A stretch of 64,000 nucleotides of DNA from Branchiostoma floridae (taxonomy: Eukaryota; Chordata; Leptocardii; Amphioxiformes; Branchiostomatidae), in contig NC_049995.1 of the NCBI RefSeq assembly GCF_000003815.2, forward strand, positions 15,248,721 to 15,312,720. Reading direction: 5' to 3'. The notes below the pieces were generated by a model. That model saw only the letters and a program-made list of their open reading frames with translations, searched no databases and was not told the DNA's origin. Shown here in pieces: positions 11,496 through 21,968 of this stretch (the first letter of the stretch is position 1; each line of letters starts with the position of its first letter). The position numbers and the translations under genes are program-made.

Positions 11496-11567
11496 AGCCA
11501 CCTGTGAGGTTCGAACTCACGACCCCTGGTTTACGAGACCAGTGCTCTACCTCTGAGCTAAGGTGGC
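11496..11567 (-). tRNA. tRNA-Thr (anticodon CGU)
   Basis: The minus strand folds as a 72-base tRNA: acceptor GCCACCT pairing with AGGTGGC, D arm TTAGCTCAGAGGTAGAGCA, anticodon stem CTGGT/ACCAG with loop CTCGTAA (anticodon CGT), and T arm with GTTCGAACC. All conserved positions look normal, so it should be functional; no intron is present. Confidence 0.93.
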
Positions 11568-11965
11568 TGATGCATATGCATGGTGTATGTATCAATGTTC
11601 GCGCATATTCAAGCGTTACTCTAGTCTATTTGTTAAACTTTGAAATGTATTCGAGAGCTGCCAACGGAGTTGTTTCATTTATTTTCTCTATCTTGCTTAC
11701 ATATGAAGAAATAAGAAGGTTCGTAGTGTCAAGTACACATACGCAGCGGTATGCACTGTGGGTAATGTGACAACGTTGAAGGGTCATGCGACATTAAGAA
11801 ACATGCCTGAACGTACATTAAGCATTTGCTAGACAAGAATCGTTAAAAAGTACCTATACCTTTCGAATATTACGCAAAAAATCTTAATAAGCATGCGCAA
11901 CCATGATTTCTGATGTGCAATGCTACATTTTTCGTGTTTTCTGGCATGGTATTTTCATGTGATAG

Positions 11966-12176
11966 GTAAGATACACGGAGGAATGGTCCCAGGAATGATG
12001 ATATCTGATGTGTTTTTGTCTCATGTAGGTAAGATGACTGGGAATATGGTCCGAGGAAAGATCATATTACATTCATTGTTACAGTTATTTTAGTGACGTA
12101 GGCAAGATGCCGGAGGAAATATCTGCGGAATAATGTAAGTTGAATTGTTGTTATTGTTTTGTTTTTTCTGATGTAG
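11966..12176 (+). pseudogene. three truncated tandem copies of the 12177 exon head
   Basis: Starting at 11966, 12029 and 12102 are sequences resembling TAG|GTAAGATGACGGGAGG then AATGATCCCAGGAAAGATC, the head of the exon that begins at 12177, each with an upstream AG. Spacing is 63, 73 and 75 bases. None continues into the rest of the exon, so they look like decayed tandem duplicates of the intron end plus the exon head. Confidence 0.65.
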
Positions 12177-12301
12177 GTAAGATGACGGGAGGAATGATCC
12201 CAGGAAAGATCATGTCGCAGGTGCAGGCCCTGGCTACCCCGGACAGTATCTCCACTCTGGACAAGATGGGCATGCTGACCAAACTCGGACCCCTCGCTCC
12301 C
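12177..12301 (+). CDS. internal exon of a Gly-rich repeat protein
   Basis: Begins after a good acceptor (TTTTTTCTGATGTAG) in phase 1 and ends before GTAAGAATT. Encodes KMTGGMIPGKIMSQVQALAT then PDSISTLDKMGMLTKLGPLA and P, amphipathic and without cysteine. Spliced in phase 0 to the exon at 12772. Not recognised as any known family. The 5' exon is unknown; a hydrophobic leader at 8634 is the only candidate seen. Confidence 0.6.
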
Positions 12302-12771
12302 GTAAGAATTTTATTACCAGACAGATTCACTTGTGACCAGTTAAGTCCTTTTTGCCAGTTGTTCTCCTTGGCCAGCTTTTTACTATCGTATGCCACTGGT
12401 AAATTTTCTTGTAGGGAATCATCTATTCAAATGTGTCAATAGATAGTGTCCTAGCAAGGATACACAGTTGTTCATAGACCCTATAGCTATATAGAGATCA
12501 TATAGAATGTCACGTAGCTAGAATGTTGGCATTTTCTTTAGAGAATAGACATCGACATGCTAGCGCTATATACATGTATGTATTACTGTACCTGTAGTGT
12601 TGAGCCACATTTAACTAATTGTAGTCAACACGTTGGGGTTTCTATCTGCGTCGTTGCAAGACGATGACGATACTCAGTGCGAATTAATTTTTTTTTGTAT
12701 GATGTTGTAGAGGGAACTAAATACCTTTTCTTCATGACTTTTATTCCTTTCTTCTTGACAATACACTACAG

Positions 12772-13638
12772 GTCCTGATAGGCATGTCGGGAATGAACAA
12801 AGGTGGCAAGAAAGGAAGCAAAAAAGGCGGCAGTTTCTTCAAGAAACTAGGAGGGAGTAAAGGAAAAGGCAACAACATCGACCTGGGCGCGCTGCAAAAG
12901 CTGGGGTCCCTGCTGGGCGGTGGTGGGTCCTCCGGGATGGCCGGGATGGCGGCAATGGCAGGAGCTATGGGCTCGAAGATGCCGGGTTTGGGAGGCGGTG
13001 GAGGCCGCGGAGTTTTCAACCCTGCGGACGGGCTGGATATGCAGGACGCCCGAGCGCTGGCCGGGATGGCGACCCGGTCTGAGAAGCAACGGGGACCGCA
13101 AGGGCGCGGGTTCAATCCCTCAGACGGGCTGGATATGCAGGACGCCCGAGCACTGGCCGGGATGGCGACCCGGTCGGAAAACCCGGGACAACGGGGTCCG
13201 CAAGGGCACGGCTTCAACCCTGCAGACGGGTTGGACATGCAGGACGCCCGAGCACTGGCCGGGATGGCGACCCGGTCGGAGATGCCAGGACAACGAGGAC
13301 CGCAAGGGCGCGGCTTCAACCCTGCAGACGGGCTTGATATGCAGGACGCCCGAGCACTGGCAGGGATGGCGACCCGGTCGGAAAACCCGGGACAACGGGG
13401 TCCGCAAGGGCGCGGGTTCGATCCCTCGGACGGACTGGACATGGAGGATGCCCGAGGGATGTACGACGCGTATAGAGGACAGTCTGAAGGACGTGCCGGT
13501 GGTTATAGAAACCAGTCGGACCCGAGGGGCGCTCCCTCGGGATACGACGGTCGCGGGGGACCGAGGTTTGACATGAGTGACGGGATAGATATGGAAGATA
13601 TGCAGGCAGTAGCTGGGAGGGTAGGAGGGAGGTATTAG
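12772..13638 (+). CDS. terminal exon, Gly-rich protein with DGLDMQD repeats
   Basis: After the acceptor CACTACAG the exon reads VLIGMSGMNKGGKKGSKKGG, a Lys/Gly-rich basic stretch (SFFKKLGGSKGKG), a Gly/Met/Ala segment, then six repeats. Repeats 1-4 are nearly identical 34-residue units with core FNPADGLDMQDARALAGMAT; the fifth (FDPSDGLDMEDARG) and sixth (FDMSDGIDMEDMQAVAGR) diverge. Stop TAG at 13636. There are no cysteines and no catalytic motif. The exon is GC-rich against AT-rich flanks. Without similarity to a known family I can only say it looks like a structural or secreted matrix-type repeat protein. AATAAA signals at 14351-14356 and 14533-14538 could end the transcript. Confidence 0.7.
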   Translation, partial: VLIGMSGMNKGGKKGSKKGGSFFKKLGGSKGKGNNIDLGALQKLGSLLGGGGSSGMAGMAAMAGAMGSKMPGLGGGGGRGVFNPADGLDMQDARALAGMATRSEKQRGPQGRGFNPSDGLDMQDARALAGMATRSENPGQRGPQGHGFNPADGLDMQDARALAGMATRSEMPGQRGPQGRGFNPADGLDMQDARALAGMATRSENPGQRGPQGRGFDPSDGLDMEDARGMYDAYRGQSEGRAGGYRNQSDPRGAPSGYDGRGGPRFDMSDGIDMEDMQAVAGRVGGRY

Positions 13639-14830
13639 AAAACAGCCTTCCGAAAATATTTTCGTCAGGCTGGTAGAATATAGGATATAGGAGAATTTTA
13701 CACCAGAATTTATATCATCGTAAGCAAAGTAAGTACATTTTAATTGTGTAAAAAAGTTCTCAAATATCCCATTAGAAAATAACCCTCCAAACTTTGGATT
13801 TTTACGTACAGAAGTATGTTTTAAGGGCTTACGTATCGACTTAAAAGGTTTGCTTAGAATTGAATATCATGAAACAGAGCCGTAGTCTAATTCAAGATAG
13901 TGATATACGTTTATAACAGTTATGATTAGTGTAAACAGTGTTAGATAAAGATCTATCTTTTACTTATATATTTTTCAGCAGCTTACTAATACTATATAGT
14001 ATATTACGTAGTTATGTATATGTTACACATACTAGTAATCTTAAACATAGATGTATATGTTTCAGCAAAGTTATAATTTGAATATTAAATACAGCATGCT
14101 GTACGCAAAATAACAGTATCTTACGCAACTAGAAAAGACGTTGGCACTTTTTTTAGGTCACTGCTATTTGTTGTATACACACCTGAATGTACATTTAGTG
14201 TTATTTATTTATATATAAACTAAATATTTCATTGTTGTCCTTTATAAAGGGGTACGTGAATTAACTAAATTTTGACAATCGTGTAAAGAAGAGTAATGTG
14301 TTTGTAGCTTTAGATTATATGCATGAGATGCTATAAATGATTAGGTTCAAAATAAAGACATATAGACCGTCCATTCTAACTTAGCTTACTATAACCTGTT
14401 CTTTGTATAGTCAAAAAGAAAAGAGAACTAAAACGACGGTGTGTTATATAGTCAAGTAAACTGTCAATAGCATTTTGTTTATAATGCCTATGCAGTAAGT
14501 CGTATTTCAACTATTTCATTCTCTGATATTACAATAAAGTACTACAAAAACTGCAGTAGTTTTAATCATGCTATTTTACAGTATTATGCCATATGCAGTT
14601 TGTATGTCAGGTAAAGGTACGGTGTCAAGCTTAACACCATTTTTACTAGGAAATAAAAGTCTTGAAGTTCACTCGGACATGTTATCGTCTGTTCGTGACA
14701 TCTCTTAGACTGGTAAAACCTAAGAACCTGTTACATCATAGGGTTTCAAACCTCGCCGCCCATGGTTAGCTCTGTTTCAGGACATATACAGAAGACTGTT
14801 AATGTTGGCGTTTATCTTAAGAGTCATAAG
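13639..14830. other. AT-rich 3' region, no further gene
   Basis: Probably 3' UTR and spacer of the Gly-rich gene. Poly(A) signal candidates on the plus strand at 14351-14356 and 14533-14538. No repeats or frames of note. Confidence 0.4.
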
Positions 14831-14846
14831 GCGTTGGTGCTGTATA
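14831..14846 (+). pseudogene. broken tRNA-Gly copy (5' end only)
   Basis: GCGTTGGTGCTGTATA matches the first ~14 bases of the tRNA-Gly genes at 15032, 20710 and 21071 and is preceded by the same kind of flank (ACAGAAGACTGTTAATGTTG, CTTAAGAGTCATAAG) as the 20710 gene. The rest of the tRNA is missing. Confidence 0.55.
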
Positions 14847-15031
14847 CATTCATTTTTTTCTATAAAATTAAAGTATCAAAATTCACTCTTACGTTGTTCT
14901 TTCAGTTCGCAACAAAATTTCTCTGCCCATAATTACAACAGAATCTGTTAAACCGAAGGCAGGATTTCATTATCTATTATGACATACACAAAAAGCTCTT
15001 AATATTCTTTATCCTCTTGAAGCGTCATGCG

Positions 15032-15103
15032 GCGTTGGTGGTGTAATGGTCAGCATTGTTGCCTTCCAAGCAGTAGATCCGGGTTCGATTCCCGGCCAAC
15101 GCA
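15032..15103 (+). tRNA. tRNA-Gly (anticodon UCC), copy 1
   Basis: Starts GCGTTGG and ends CCAACGC plus A, giving a perfect 7-bp acceptor stem. A box TGGTGTAATGGTCAGC, anticodon stem GTTGC/GCAGT around loop CTTCCAA (anticodon TCC), B box GGGTTCGATTCCC. 72 bases, no intron. Confidence 0.93.
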
Positions 15104-15381
15104 ACGACACTTTTTATATATTCATTTTCAGTTTTACAATGAAATAAAAGTCTTGAAGTTCACTTAGACAGTCAGTTCGTGAAATTTGTCTGCCCAGTAA
15201 TACAACAGAATCTGCTACACTGAAGTTTAGCAGAATTTCAAGTCAGGCTGACCCATGATTAGTTTTAATTAAGAACATATAATATACACTTTTATTAAAT
15301 AAAGTCTTAACGGATATTGTTCTTGTCATCAACTGAAATTTCTCTGATTGGTAAAACCTCAGAATCCGTTACACCTAAGGA

Positions 15382-15489
15382 GATTCCCAATGATATCACA
15401 ATGGAATGAACTCTCGCGAGATCTCCACTCGCGTGAGTTCATGACATGTGATATAACTCCCCCTCTATTCACAAGTGAATCATGAGCCG
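15382..15489. repeat. 108-bp direct repeat, left copy
   Basis: Identical by eye to 19821-19928. It contains an imperfect hairpin, GAATGAACTCTCGCGAG paired with CTCGCGTGAGTTCATG around ATCTCCA. Likely a small dispersed element. Confidence 0.6.
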
Positions 15490-15877
15490 CACGAACAGGA
15501 CGTTGTCTAGCAGAGCTCCTGTAGCGCTGTACCAGCCATGTGCAAGTCGGTGACATCTTTTACTTCTGGGAACGTATCTTGCCGGCAGCAAAGGACTGAG
15601 TAGTTTCCTATGGCGTTAGTATCACTAACCTAGAAGACAAGGCTGTATCACCACCAGGACTGTCGTAATCCTTGTTTTCTCGCGCAAGGAGCCTAATGGA
15701 GCAGAACAACACTGAACTGATCACCGAGGGCCTGGAGGAGCACCTGACATTCCTCCCCTGACGACAACAGTGGTTAAACTTATTACTGACACCGCTGTGG
15801 GTGAGTTAAGCCATTTTTTGGAAACTTCGGGCAGTCGTCAAAGTGGTGGTCAATGTTTTTCTGTGTGTGCCGAAGCG

Positions 15878-16835
15878 NNNNNNNNNNNNNNNNNNNNNNN
15901 NNNNNNNNNNNNNNNNNNNNNNNNNNNNNNNNNNNNNNNNNNNNNNNNNNNNNNNNNNNNNNNNNNNNNNNNNNNNNNNNNNNNNNNNNNNNNNNNNNNN
16001 NNNNNNNNNNNNNNNNNNNNNNNNNNNNNNNNNNNNNNNNNNNNNNNNNNNNNNNNNNNNNNNNNNNNNNNNNNNNNNNNNNNNNNNNNNNNNNNNNNNN
16101 NNNNNNNNNNNNNNNNNNNNNNNNNNNNNNNNNNNNNNNNNNNNNNNNNNNNNNNNNNNNNNNNNNNNNNNNNNNNNNNNNNNNNNNNNNNNNNNNNNNN
16201 NNNNNNNNNNNNNNNNNNNNNNNNNNNNNNNNNNNNNNNNNNNNNNNNNNNNNNNNNNNNNNNNNNNNNNNNNNNNNNNNNNNNNNNNNNNNNNNNNNNN
16301 NNNNNNNNNNNNNNNNNNNNNNNNNNNNNNNNNNNNNNNNNNNNNNNNNNNNNNNNNNNNNNNNNNNNNNNNNNNNNNNNNNNNNNNNNNNNNNNNNNNN
16401 NNNNNNNNNNNNNNNNNNNNNNNNNNNNNNNNNNNNNNNNNNNNNNNNNNNNNNNNNNNNNNNNNNNNNNNNNNNNNNNNNNNNNNNNNNNNNNNNNNNN
16501 NNNNNNNNNNNNNNNNNNNNNNNNNNNNNNNNNNNNNNNNNNNNNNNNNNNNNNNNNNNNNNNNNNNNNNNNNNNNNNNNNNNNNNNNNNNNNNNNNNNN
16601 NNNNNNNNNNNNNNNNNNNNNNNNNNNNNNNNNNNNNNNNNNNNNNNNNNNNNNNNNNNNNNNNNNNNNNNNNNNNNNNNNNNNNNNNNNNNNNNNNNNN
16701 NNNNNNNNNNNNNNNNNNNNNNNNNNNNNNNNNNNNNNNNNNNNNNNNNNNNNNNNNNNNNNNNNNNNNNNNNNNNNNNNNNNNNNNNNNNNNNNNNNNN
16801 NNNNNNNNNNNNNNNNNNNNNNNNNNNNNNNNNNN
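15878..16835. other. assembly gap (958 N)
   Basis: Unknown bases. The right edge falls directly inside the 62-bp tandem array, so the gap probably hides more copies of that array. Confidence 0.95.
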
Positions 16836-17205
16836 CCCAGCTCCTGTCGGGCTGATCGGCGGGGAGCAGTTCGGCACTAACCCGGCGTTCTTTCCTCCCC
16901 AGCTCCTGTCAGGCTGACTGGCGGGGAGCAGTTCGGCACTAACCCGGCGTTCTCTCCTCCCCAGCTCCTGTCAGGCTGACTGGCGGGGCCCAGTTCGGCA
17001 CTAACCCGGCGTTCTCTCCTCCCCAGCTCCTGTCAGGCTGATCGGCGGGGCCCAGTTCGTTACTAACCCGGCGTTCTCTCCTCCCCAGCTCCTGTCAGGC
17101 TGATCAGCGAGACGTAGTTTCGGAGTGGGTCGCAGTTTTGCACTAACCCGGTTATGATTCTCTCCTCCCCAGCTCCTGTCAGGCTGATCAGCGGGGCGCA
17201 GTGGT
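16836..17205. repeat. 62-bp tandem array, about six copies
   Basis: Unit starts CCCAGCTCCTGTCAGGCTGA then CTGGCGGGGAGCAGTTCGGC and ends ACTAACCCGGCGTTCTCTCC plus TC. Copies near the gap are close to identical; the last two are longer and divergent. Confidence 0.85.
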
Positions 17206-17317
17206 CTGATTTCTTAGTACCGAGGACGTAACTTTTGTGGGGAAACTTTAGGTTTTGACTCTGTATGACTGAGGATCGTCGATCGATTTAATGTTTTAAT
17301 TGGTTAGAATTCGCCGT

Positions 17318-18600
17318 CGAACAACGGCACCGTCGGTTGACGTAATAAAGTAATTGTTGTATATTGTATTCGCTGTCGGACAGCAGCACCGTCGGACGGT
17401 GTGGTACAGTAATTTGTGTATATTGTATTGGCTGTCGGACAGCGGCACCGTCGGACGGTGTGGTACAGTAATTTGTGTATATTGTATTTGCTGTCGGACA
17501 GCGGCACCGTCGAACGGTTTGGTACAGCAATTGTTGTATATTGTATTGGCTGTCGGACAGCGGCACCGTCGGACGGTGTGGTACAGTAATTTGTGTATAT
17601 TGTATTTGCTGTTGGACAGCGGCACCGTCGGACGGTTTGGTACAGTAATTGTTGCATGTTGTATTTGCTGTCGGACAGCGGGCACCGTTGGACGGTGTGG
17701 TACAGTACATACATCGTGTATGTTGTATTTGCTGTTGGACAGCGGCACCGTCGGACGGTTTGGTACAGTAATTGTTGCATATTGTATTTGCTGTCGGACA
17801 GCGGGCACCATTGGACGGTGTGGTGCAGTACATACATCGTGTATGTTGTATTTGCTGTTGGACAGCGGCACCGTCGGACGGTTTGGTACAGTAATTGTTG
17901 CATATTGTATTTGCTGTCAGACAGCGGGCACCGTTGAACGGTGTGGTACAGTACTTTGTTGTATATTGCATTTGCTGTCGGACAGCGTGGCCGCCGGACG
18001 GTGTGGTGCAGTATATGATTGTATGTTGTATTCCTGTTGGACAGCGGCACCGTTGGACGGTGTGGTATAGTACATGGTTGTATATTGTATTCGCTGTCGG
18101 ACAGCAGCACTGTCGGACGGTGTAGTACAGTACATGGTTGTATGTTGTATTCGCTGTTGGACAGCGGCACCGCCGGACGGTGTGGTACAGTACATACATG
18201 GTTGTATGTTGTATTCGCCGTTGGACAGCGGCACCGTTGGACGGTGTAGTACAAGTACATGGTTGCATGTTGCATTCGCTGTCGGACAGCGGCACCGTTG
18301 GACGGTGTGGTACAGTACTTTGTTGTATGTGGTATTTGCGGTTGGACAGCGGCACCGTTGGAGGGGGTGGTGCAGTATATGACTGTATGTTGTATTTGCT
18401 GTTGGACAGCGGCACTGTCGGACGGTGGGGTGTAGTACATGGTTGTATATTGTACTCGCTGTTGAACAACGGCACCGGTGGACGGTGTGGTGAGATTGTT
18501 GGACAATCGTGTAGAGAATTCGTTGTTGGACAGCGGGGTGCGTCAGATGGTATAGTGGATTTTCGCTGTAAGACAACGGGCGCCGGTGAACGGTAATCGT
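17318..18600. repeat. 59-65-bp palindromic minisatellite, ~20 copies
   Basis: Each unit contains two odd-centred perfect palindromes, GCTGTCGGACAGC and CACCGTCGGACGGTG, separated by a few bases, and then an AT-rich linker (GTGGTACAGTAATTTGTGTA). The array decays at both edges. Long frames on either strand here only reflect the repeat. Confidence 0.85.
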
Positions 18601-19820
18601 AACTTTGAGTCGGTGTTTCATTTGATATGACGACAGGTTGTTGGATAACCTCAGATTTTGTTTGGTTTCTTGCATGGTTGGTGAACAAATCCATGGTAGG
18701 TAACAAGACCGTACGGTAGTACAGTGAAGACCTACCTTGTTGGACAGGTCAGAAGTAAAGGTCAAAGGAATGGAGGACACAATGGGAACAATGGAACTTC
18801 GGTTGTCATAATTAGATTGTGACCTTGGACGACATGCAATTTTCGATAAGGTCCGCAGCGTCTGCACGGTAATGTTGGATGGTGATTTTACCGTCGACTG
18901 AACCGGTGTTTGCGTTTCTTGTTTTGCAAGTTTTGAATAAAGACAAAGATCATGACGAGTTTCTCGTGTCACATTCCTTCCTACCATTGGATTTTCTGTG
19001 TTCCTGTTTATTGGCTACCTTTAGCTGGCCTAGTTCTCACTCGTGGACCGTGTTCAGCTCCCTTAAGCTGTTGCCACCCATACTGGCTTCGGCCTGGTGG
19101 TCCGGGAAGCGAGTGGGGCCTGTCCAGACTGAAATACATAGAACTGTGCGTAAAGGTCGACAGTTACAGGTTGGATACTGAGCAAGCATTGTGGTGATAG
19201 CTTTCTCTGCAGCTGGAATATTGTTCTTGTATACGCAGAGAAATCAATGTTTGATTTCCAACACGACGCAAGATGAGTTGAACTACTGTAAACCTGGGAG
19301 AGGTTGGTCTCAGGTAATCTCTAAGGGTTCTCTGTCTAATCGGACTGGTCGTCGACCATTCCACTGAGTTCGGATTGGACAGGTCCCACTCGAGCCGGAC
19401 CTTAGGCGCCCAAGGAACTTAGCTGAGAACCAGGGATCAATCTGCATTCCTGAGGAACACCTAAAGACTGATGACTGTGATAGTCTTACACCCACCCTGT
19501 TGATAACAACAAGCATGCACAGCAGACCATAGGGACCACAGCAGACTGCTGTGTTGTCAAGGTGGCTTAATGCATACGTAGAGGGTTTTGTACGGAAAGG
19601 CACAGAGGTGAGGGAGTAAATATAAGGGATTGGGGGAATGAAGACAATAAGGATTGGGAAAAGGGAAAGGAGAAGAATAAGGATTGGGAGATGATTAAAT
19701 GAAGGGAAATGTAGGAACTTAAATTAGGGGAATAATGGCACTCGGGAGAAGCGGGTGCCGAGGTCTTCTCACCCCAGTCCTTAACTCTCCACTGAGGCAA
19801 CGTGAGTGGGAATATATTAT
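18601..19820. other. spacer, no gene recognised
   Basis: From 19750 to 19820 runs a block (TCTTCTCACCCCAGTCCTTA then ACTCTCCACTGAGGCAACGT) that recurs at 20578-20637; the rest shows no coding or RNA signal. Confidence 0.35.
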
Positions 19821-19928
19821 GATTCCCAATGATATCACAATGGAATGAACTCTCGCGAGATCTCCACTCGCGTGAGTTCATGACATGTGATATAACTCCC
19901 CCTCTATTCACAAGTGAATCATGAGCCG
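19821..19928. repeat. 108-bp direct repeat, right copy
   Basis: Same sequence as 15382-15489. Here it directly follows the block ending GAGTGGGAATATATTAT, which also occurs alone at 20578-20637, so the larger unit is modular. Confidence 0.6.
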
Positions 19929-20084
19929 GGCGGGAGGGACACAGCCTAGCAAGAGTAGACTAGTCTAGCTACAGTCCATGGTCAGAGGCAATGTAGGTTT
20001 CTAGTGTAGCCGCTTTTCACCAGAGGGATATCTCCGATCTGTGTGGATTATCCAAAGCTCCGAAGTTATATGCAACTACCACCC

Positions 20085-20260
20085 TACATGCGCTAGATGT
20101 TTGTGTACTGCAGGGATCAGAGTACACGAACCAAAGCAAGTAGTCAACTGGTTGTCCCAAAGCCTAAGCGAGAGACCTTCAGAAGATCAATAGCCTACCG
20201 TGGGCCCAATGTCTGGAACAGCCTACCGCCAGACACAAAGAGTGTATGGCTCTTTCTCAT
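20085..20260 (+). mobile_element. LINE fragment (reverse transcriptase C-terminus)
   Basis: The frame reads TRTKASSQLVVPKPKRETFR then RSIAYRGPNVWNSLPPDTKS. The pattern LVVP...GPxxWNSLP is the usual C-terminal signature of CR1/L2/RTE-type non-LTR retrotransposon polyproteins. Only the last ~55 codons remain; 5' truncation is normal for LINEs. Confidence 0.6.
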
Positions 20261-20709
20261 GTGGTACAGCAGTCGGAATAAAACCGAGTGTCAGTCATTT
20301 GGTACTTTGGGTAATGATAGTTGCCATATCATGTACAATTGTCGGTCAATAAAGTTCTGTTCAAGTGTAGGTGTCTTTTCTGTGTTATATCTGTACAACA
20401 GAGCGCAACACATGATATTAAGTTTCGGAGCAATTCTTCACCTTTTCTGCTGAAGAGGATATTAGTAGATGGGGGGAGCACGGGAAAGAAGTGCAGTCAA
20501 ATTTTTAGCCCCCCCACCCACCCACCCCCTAAGTATTTTACGGGTAAGCATGGAATCTCGGATTCCACGATGCCTCGGTCTTCTCACCCCAGTCCTTAAC
20601 TCTCCACTGAGGCAACGTGAGTGGGAATATATTATTTTCACAAGTAGTGTTGTCTCAGGACATAAACAGAAGAATCTTAACGTTGGCGATTATCTTAAAG
20701 AGTCACAAA

Positions 20710-20781
20710 GCGTTGGTGGTGTAATGGTCAGCATTGTTGCCTTCCAAGCAGTAGATCCGGGTTCGATTCCCGGCCAACGCA
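20710..20781 (+). tRNA. tRNA-Gly (anticodon UCC), copy 2
   Basis: Base for base the same 72-base gene as at 15032. The upstream flank (CAGAAGAATCTTAACGTTGG then CGATTATCTTAAAGAGTCAC) resembles that of the broken copy at 14831, and the downstream flank (TTGAAATAAAAATTCTTGAAG) resembles that of the 15032 gene, so whole blocks were duplicated. Confidence 0.93.
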
Positions 20782-21070
20782 TTAATCCTTTTTATATCCA
20801 TTTTTACCTTGAAATAAAAATTCTTGAAGTTCACTCAGATATTGTCCTGTCCTTAATTTTTGTCTGACAAGTAATACAACAGAAACTGATCCATACATAA
20901 TTGTCATTCGTCTGTCTAGTCGACGAGGACCGCTTCTGTCATCATCTTGTTTATCATTCAGATAGATCATCATGTACTAGTAGGATACAAGTCTGGCCCA
21001 TAATAGATTTTGTTATTCGGACATACACAGAAGGCTCTAAACGTTCTCTATTCTCTTCCAGCGCCATGCG

Positions 21071-21142
21071 GCGTTGGTGGTGTAATGGTCAGCATTGTTG
21101 CCTTCCAAGCAGTAGATCCGGGTTCGATTCCCGGCCAACGCA
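21071..21142 (+). tRNA. tRNA-Gly (anticodon UCC), copy 3
   Basis: Identical in sequence to the other two copies. Preceded by CTCTTCCAGCGCCATGCG, like CTCTTGAAGCGTCATGCG before the 15032 gene, pointing to duplication with flanks. Confidence 0.93.
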
Positions 21143-21574
21143 ATAAGAGTTTTAACACTCCATTTTCCTCTTTTCATTAACTGCTAATAGAATAAAAGCT
21201 ACAAAATTCGATCGCTCATGGCTCTTATCATGAGGCGATGTTTTATGTAAAAGAATCATAAATGATCGTAGACTTGTATGTCTGTGAGTTGTTCCAATGT
21301 CTGTGAGCTGTTCCACAGGACTAAGTTCTTAACATTGTGGCAGCAATGTGGCTTAATACGATGGCCTAAAGCATTGCAACCTCCAAGCAGTGTAGTTGGT
21401 TTTCATGCCTCCCACACAAGATGGTACATAGGACAGCGCACAACTCCGTATCAATAGCCCTTGGGACACACAACCTTGAGCAATCACTACAGCATTGACT
21501 GGTCCACTGGTACAGACAGTGTGACAGACTGGTCGATTCGAAAAGTCGCCAGACTAGAAAGATTTTTTTGTGTG

Positions 21575-21750
21575 CGTAGTCCAGTTGTTAGCGGCCCTGC
21601 CCATGGAACTAGAAGCCGTGAGTTCGATTCCGGCTGTGTCGCTCACCCGACAAACACGTTACCGGAAAGGGTTGCCGTTTTAGGACGGGACGTTAAGCCG
21701 TGGTCCACTGTTCCATTGTCCATGTCGGAAAAAGCTAGTGGAATTTCCTC
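21575..21750 (+). mobile_element. tRNA-derived SINE, second family
   Basis: A-box-like TAGTCCAGTTGTTAGCGG and B-box-like GAGTTCGATTCCGG at tRNA spacing, followed by a body with TTTAGGACGGGACGTTAAGC then CGTGGTCCACTG, a layout common in invertebrate tRNA SINEs. Confidence 0.55.
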
Positions 21751-21968
21751 TGGTACAATGAATCTCTAAATATTGTACACAGCATCTTTCAGTTCTCTGT
21801 TGCGACCAGTGGAAGAGAAGGTCTTCGTTGAGCTAAATCGGATCGATATCACTTCCAGATATCAAATTTAAAAGCCGCCGGGCTACTTTCACAAGGGACG
21901 ATTCTTGCCCAAAACAAGTCCTGATCCGAAGAAAGACTTTGCAATGCACTACATCTTTCGAGAGTCTG

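Noticed and set aside
15770-16917. Open frames of ~350 codons across 15.8-16.9 kb
   Set aside because: They consist almost entirely of the unknown bases of the assembly gap.
17288-18987. Long frames of up to 472 codons over the palindromic minisatellite
   Set aside because: Repeat artefacts: frames change residue pattern at every unit-length change, composition is Cys/Thr/His-biased, and there are no splice sites or domains.
15382-19928. LTR retrotransposon with 108-bp terminal repeats
   Set aside because: No TG...CA ends, no primer-binding site, no polyprotein between them; the repeat also contains its own hairpin and modular neighbours.
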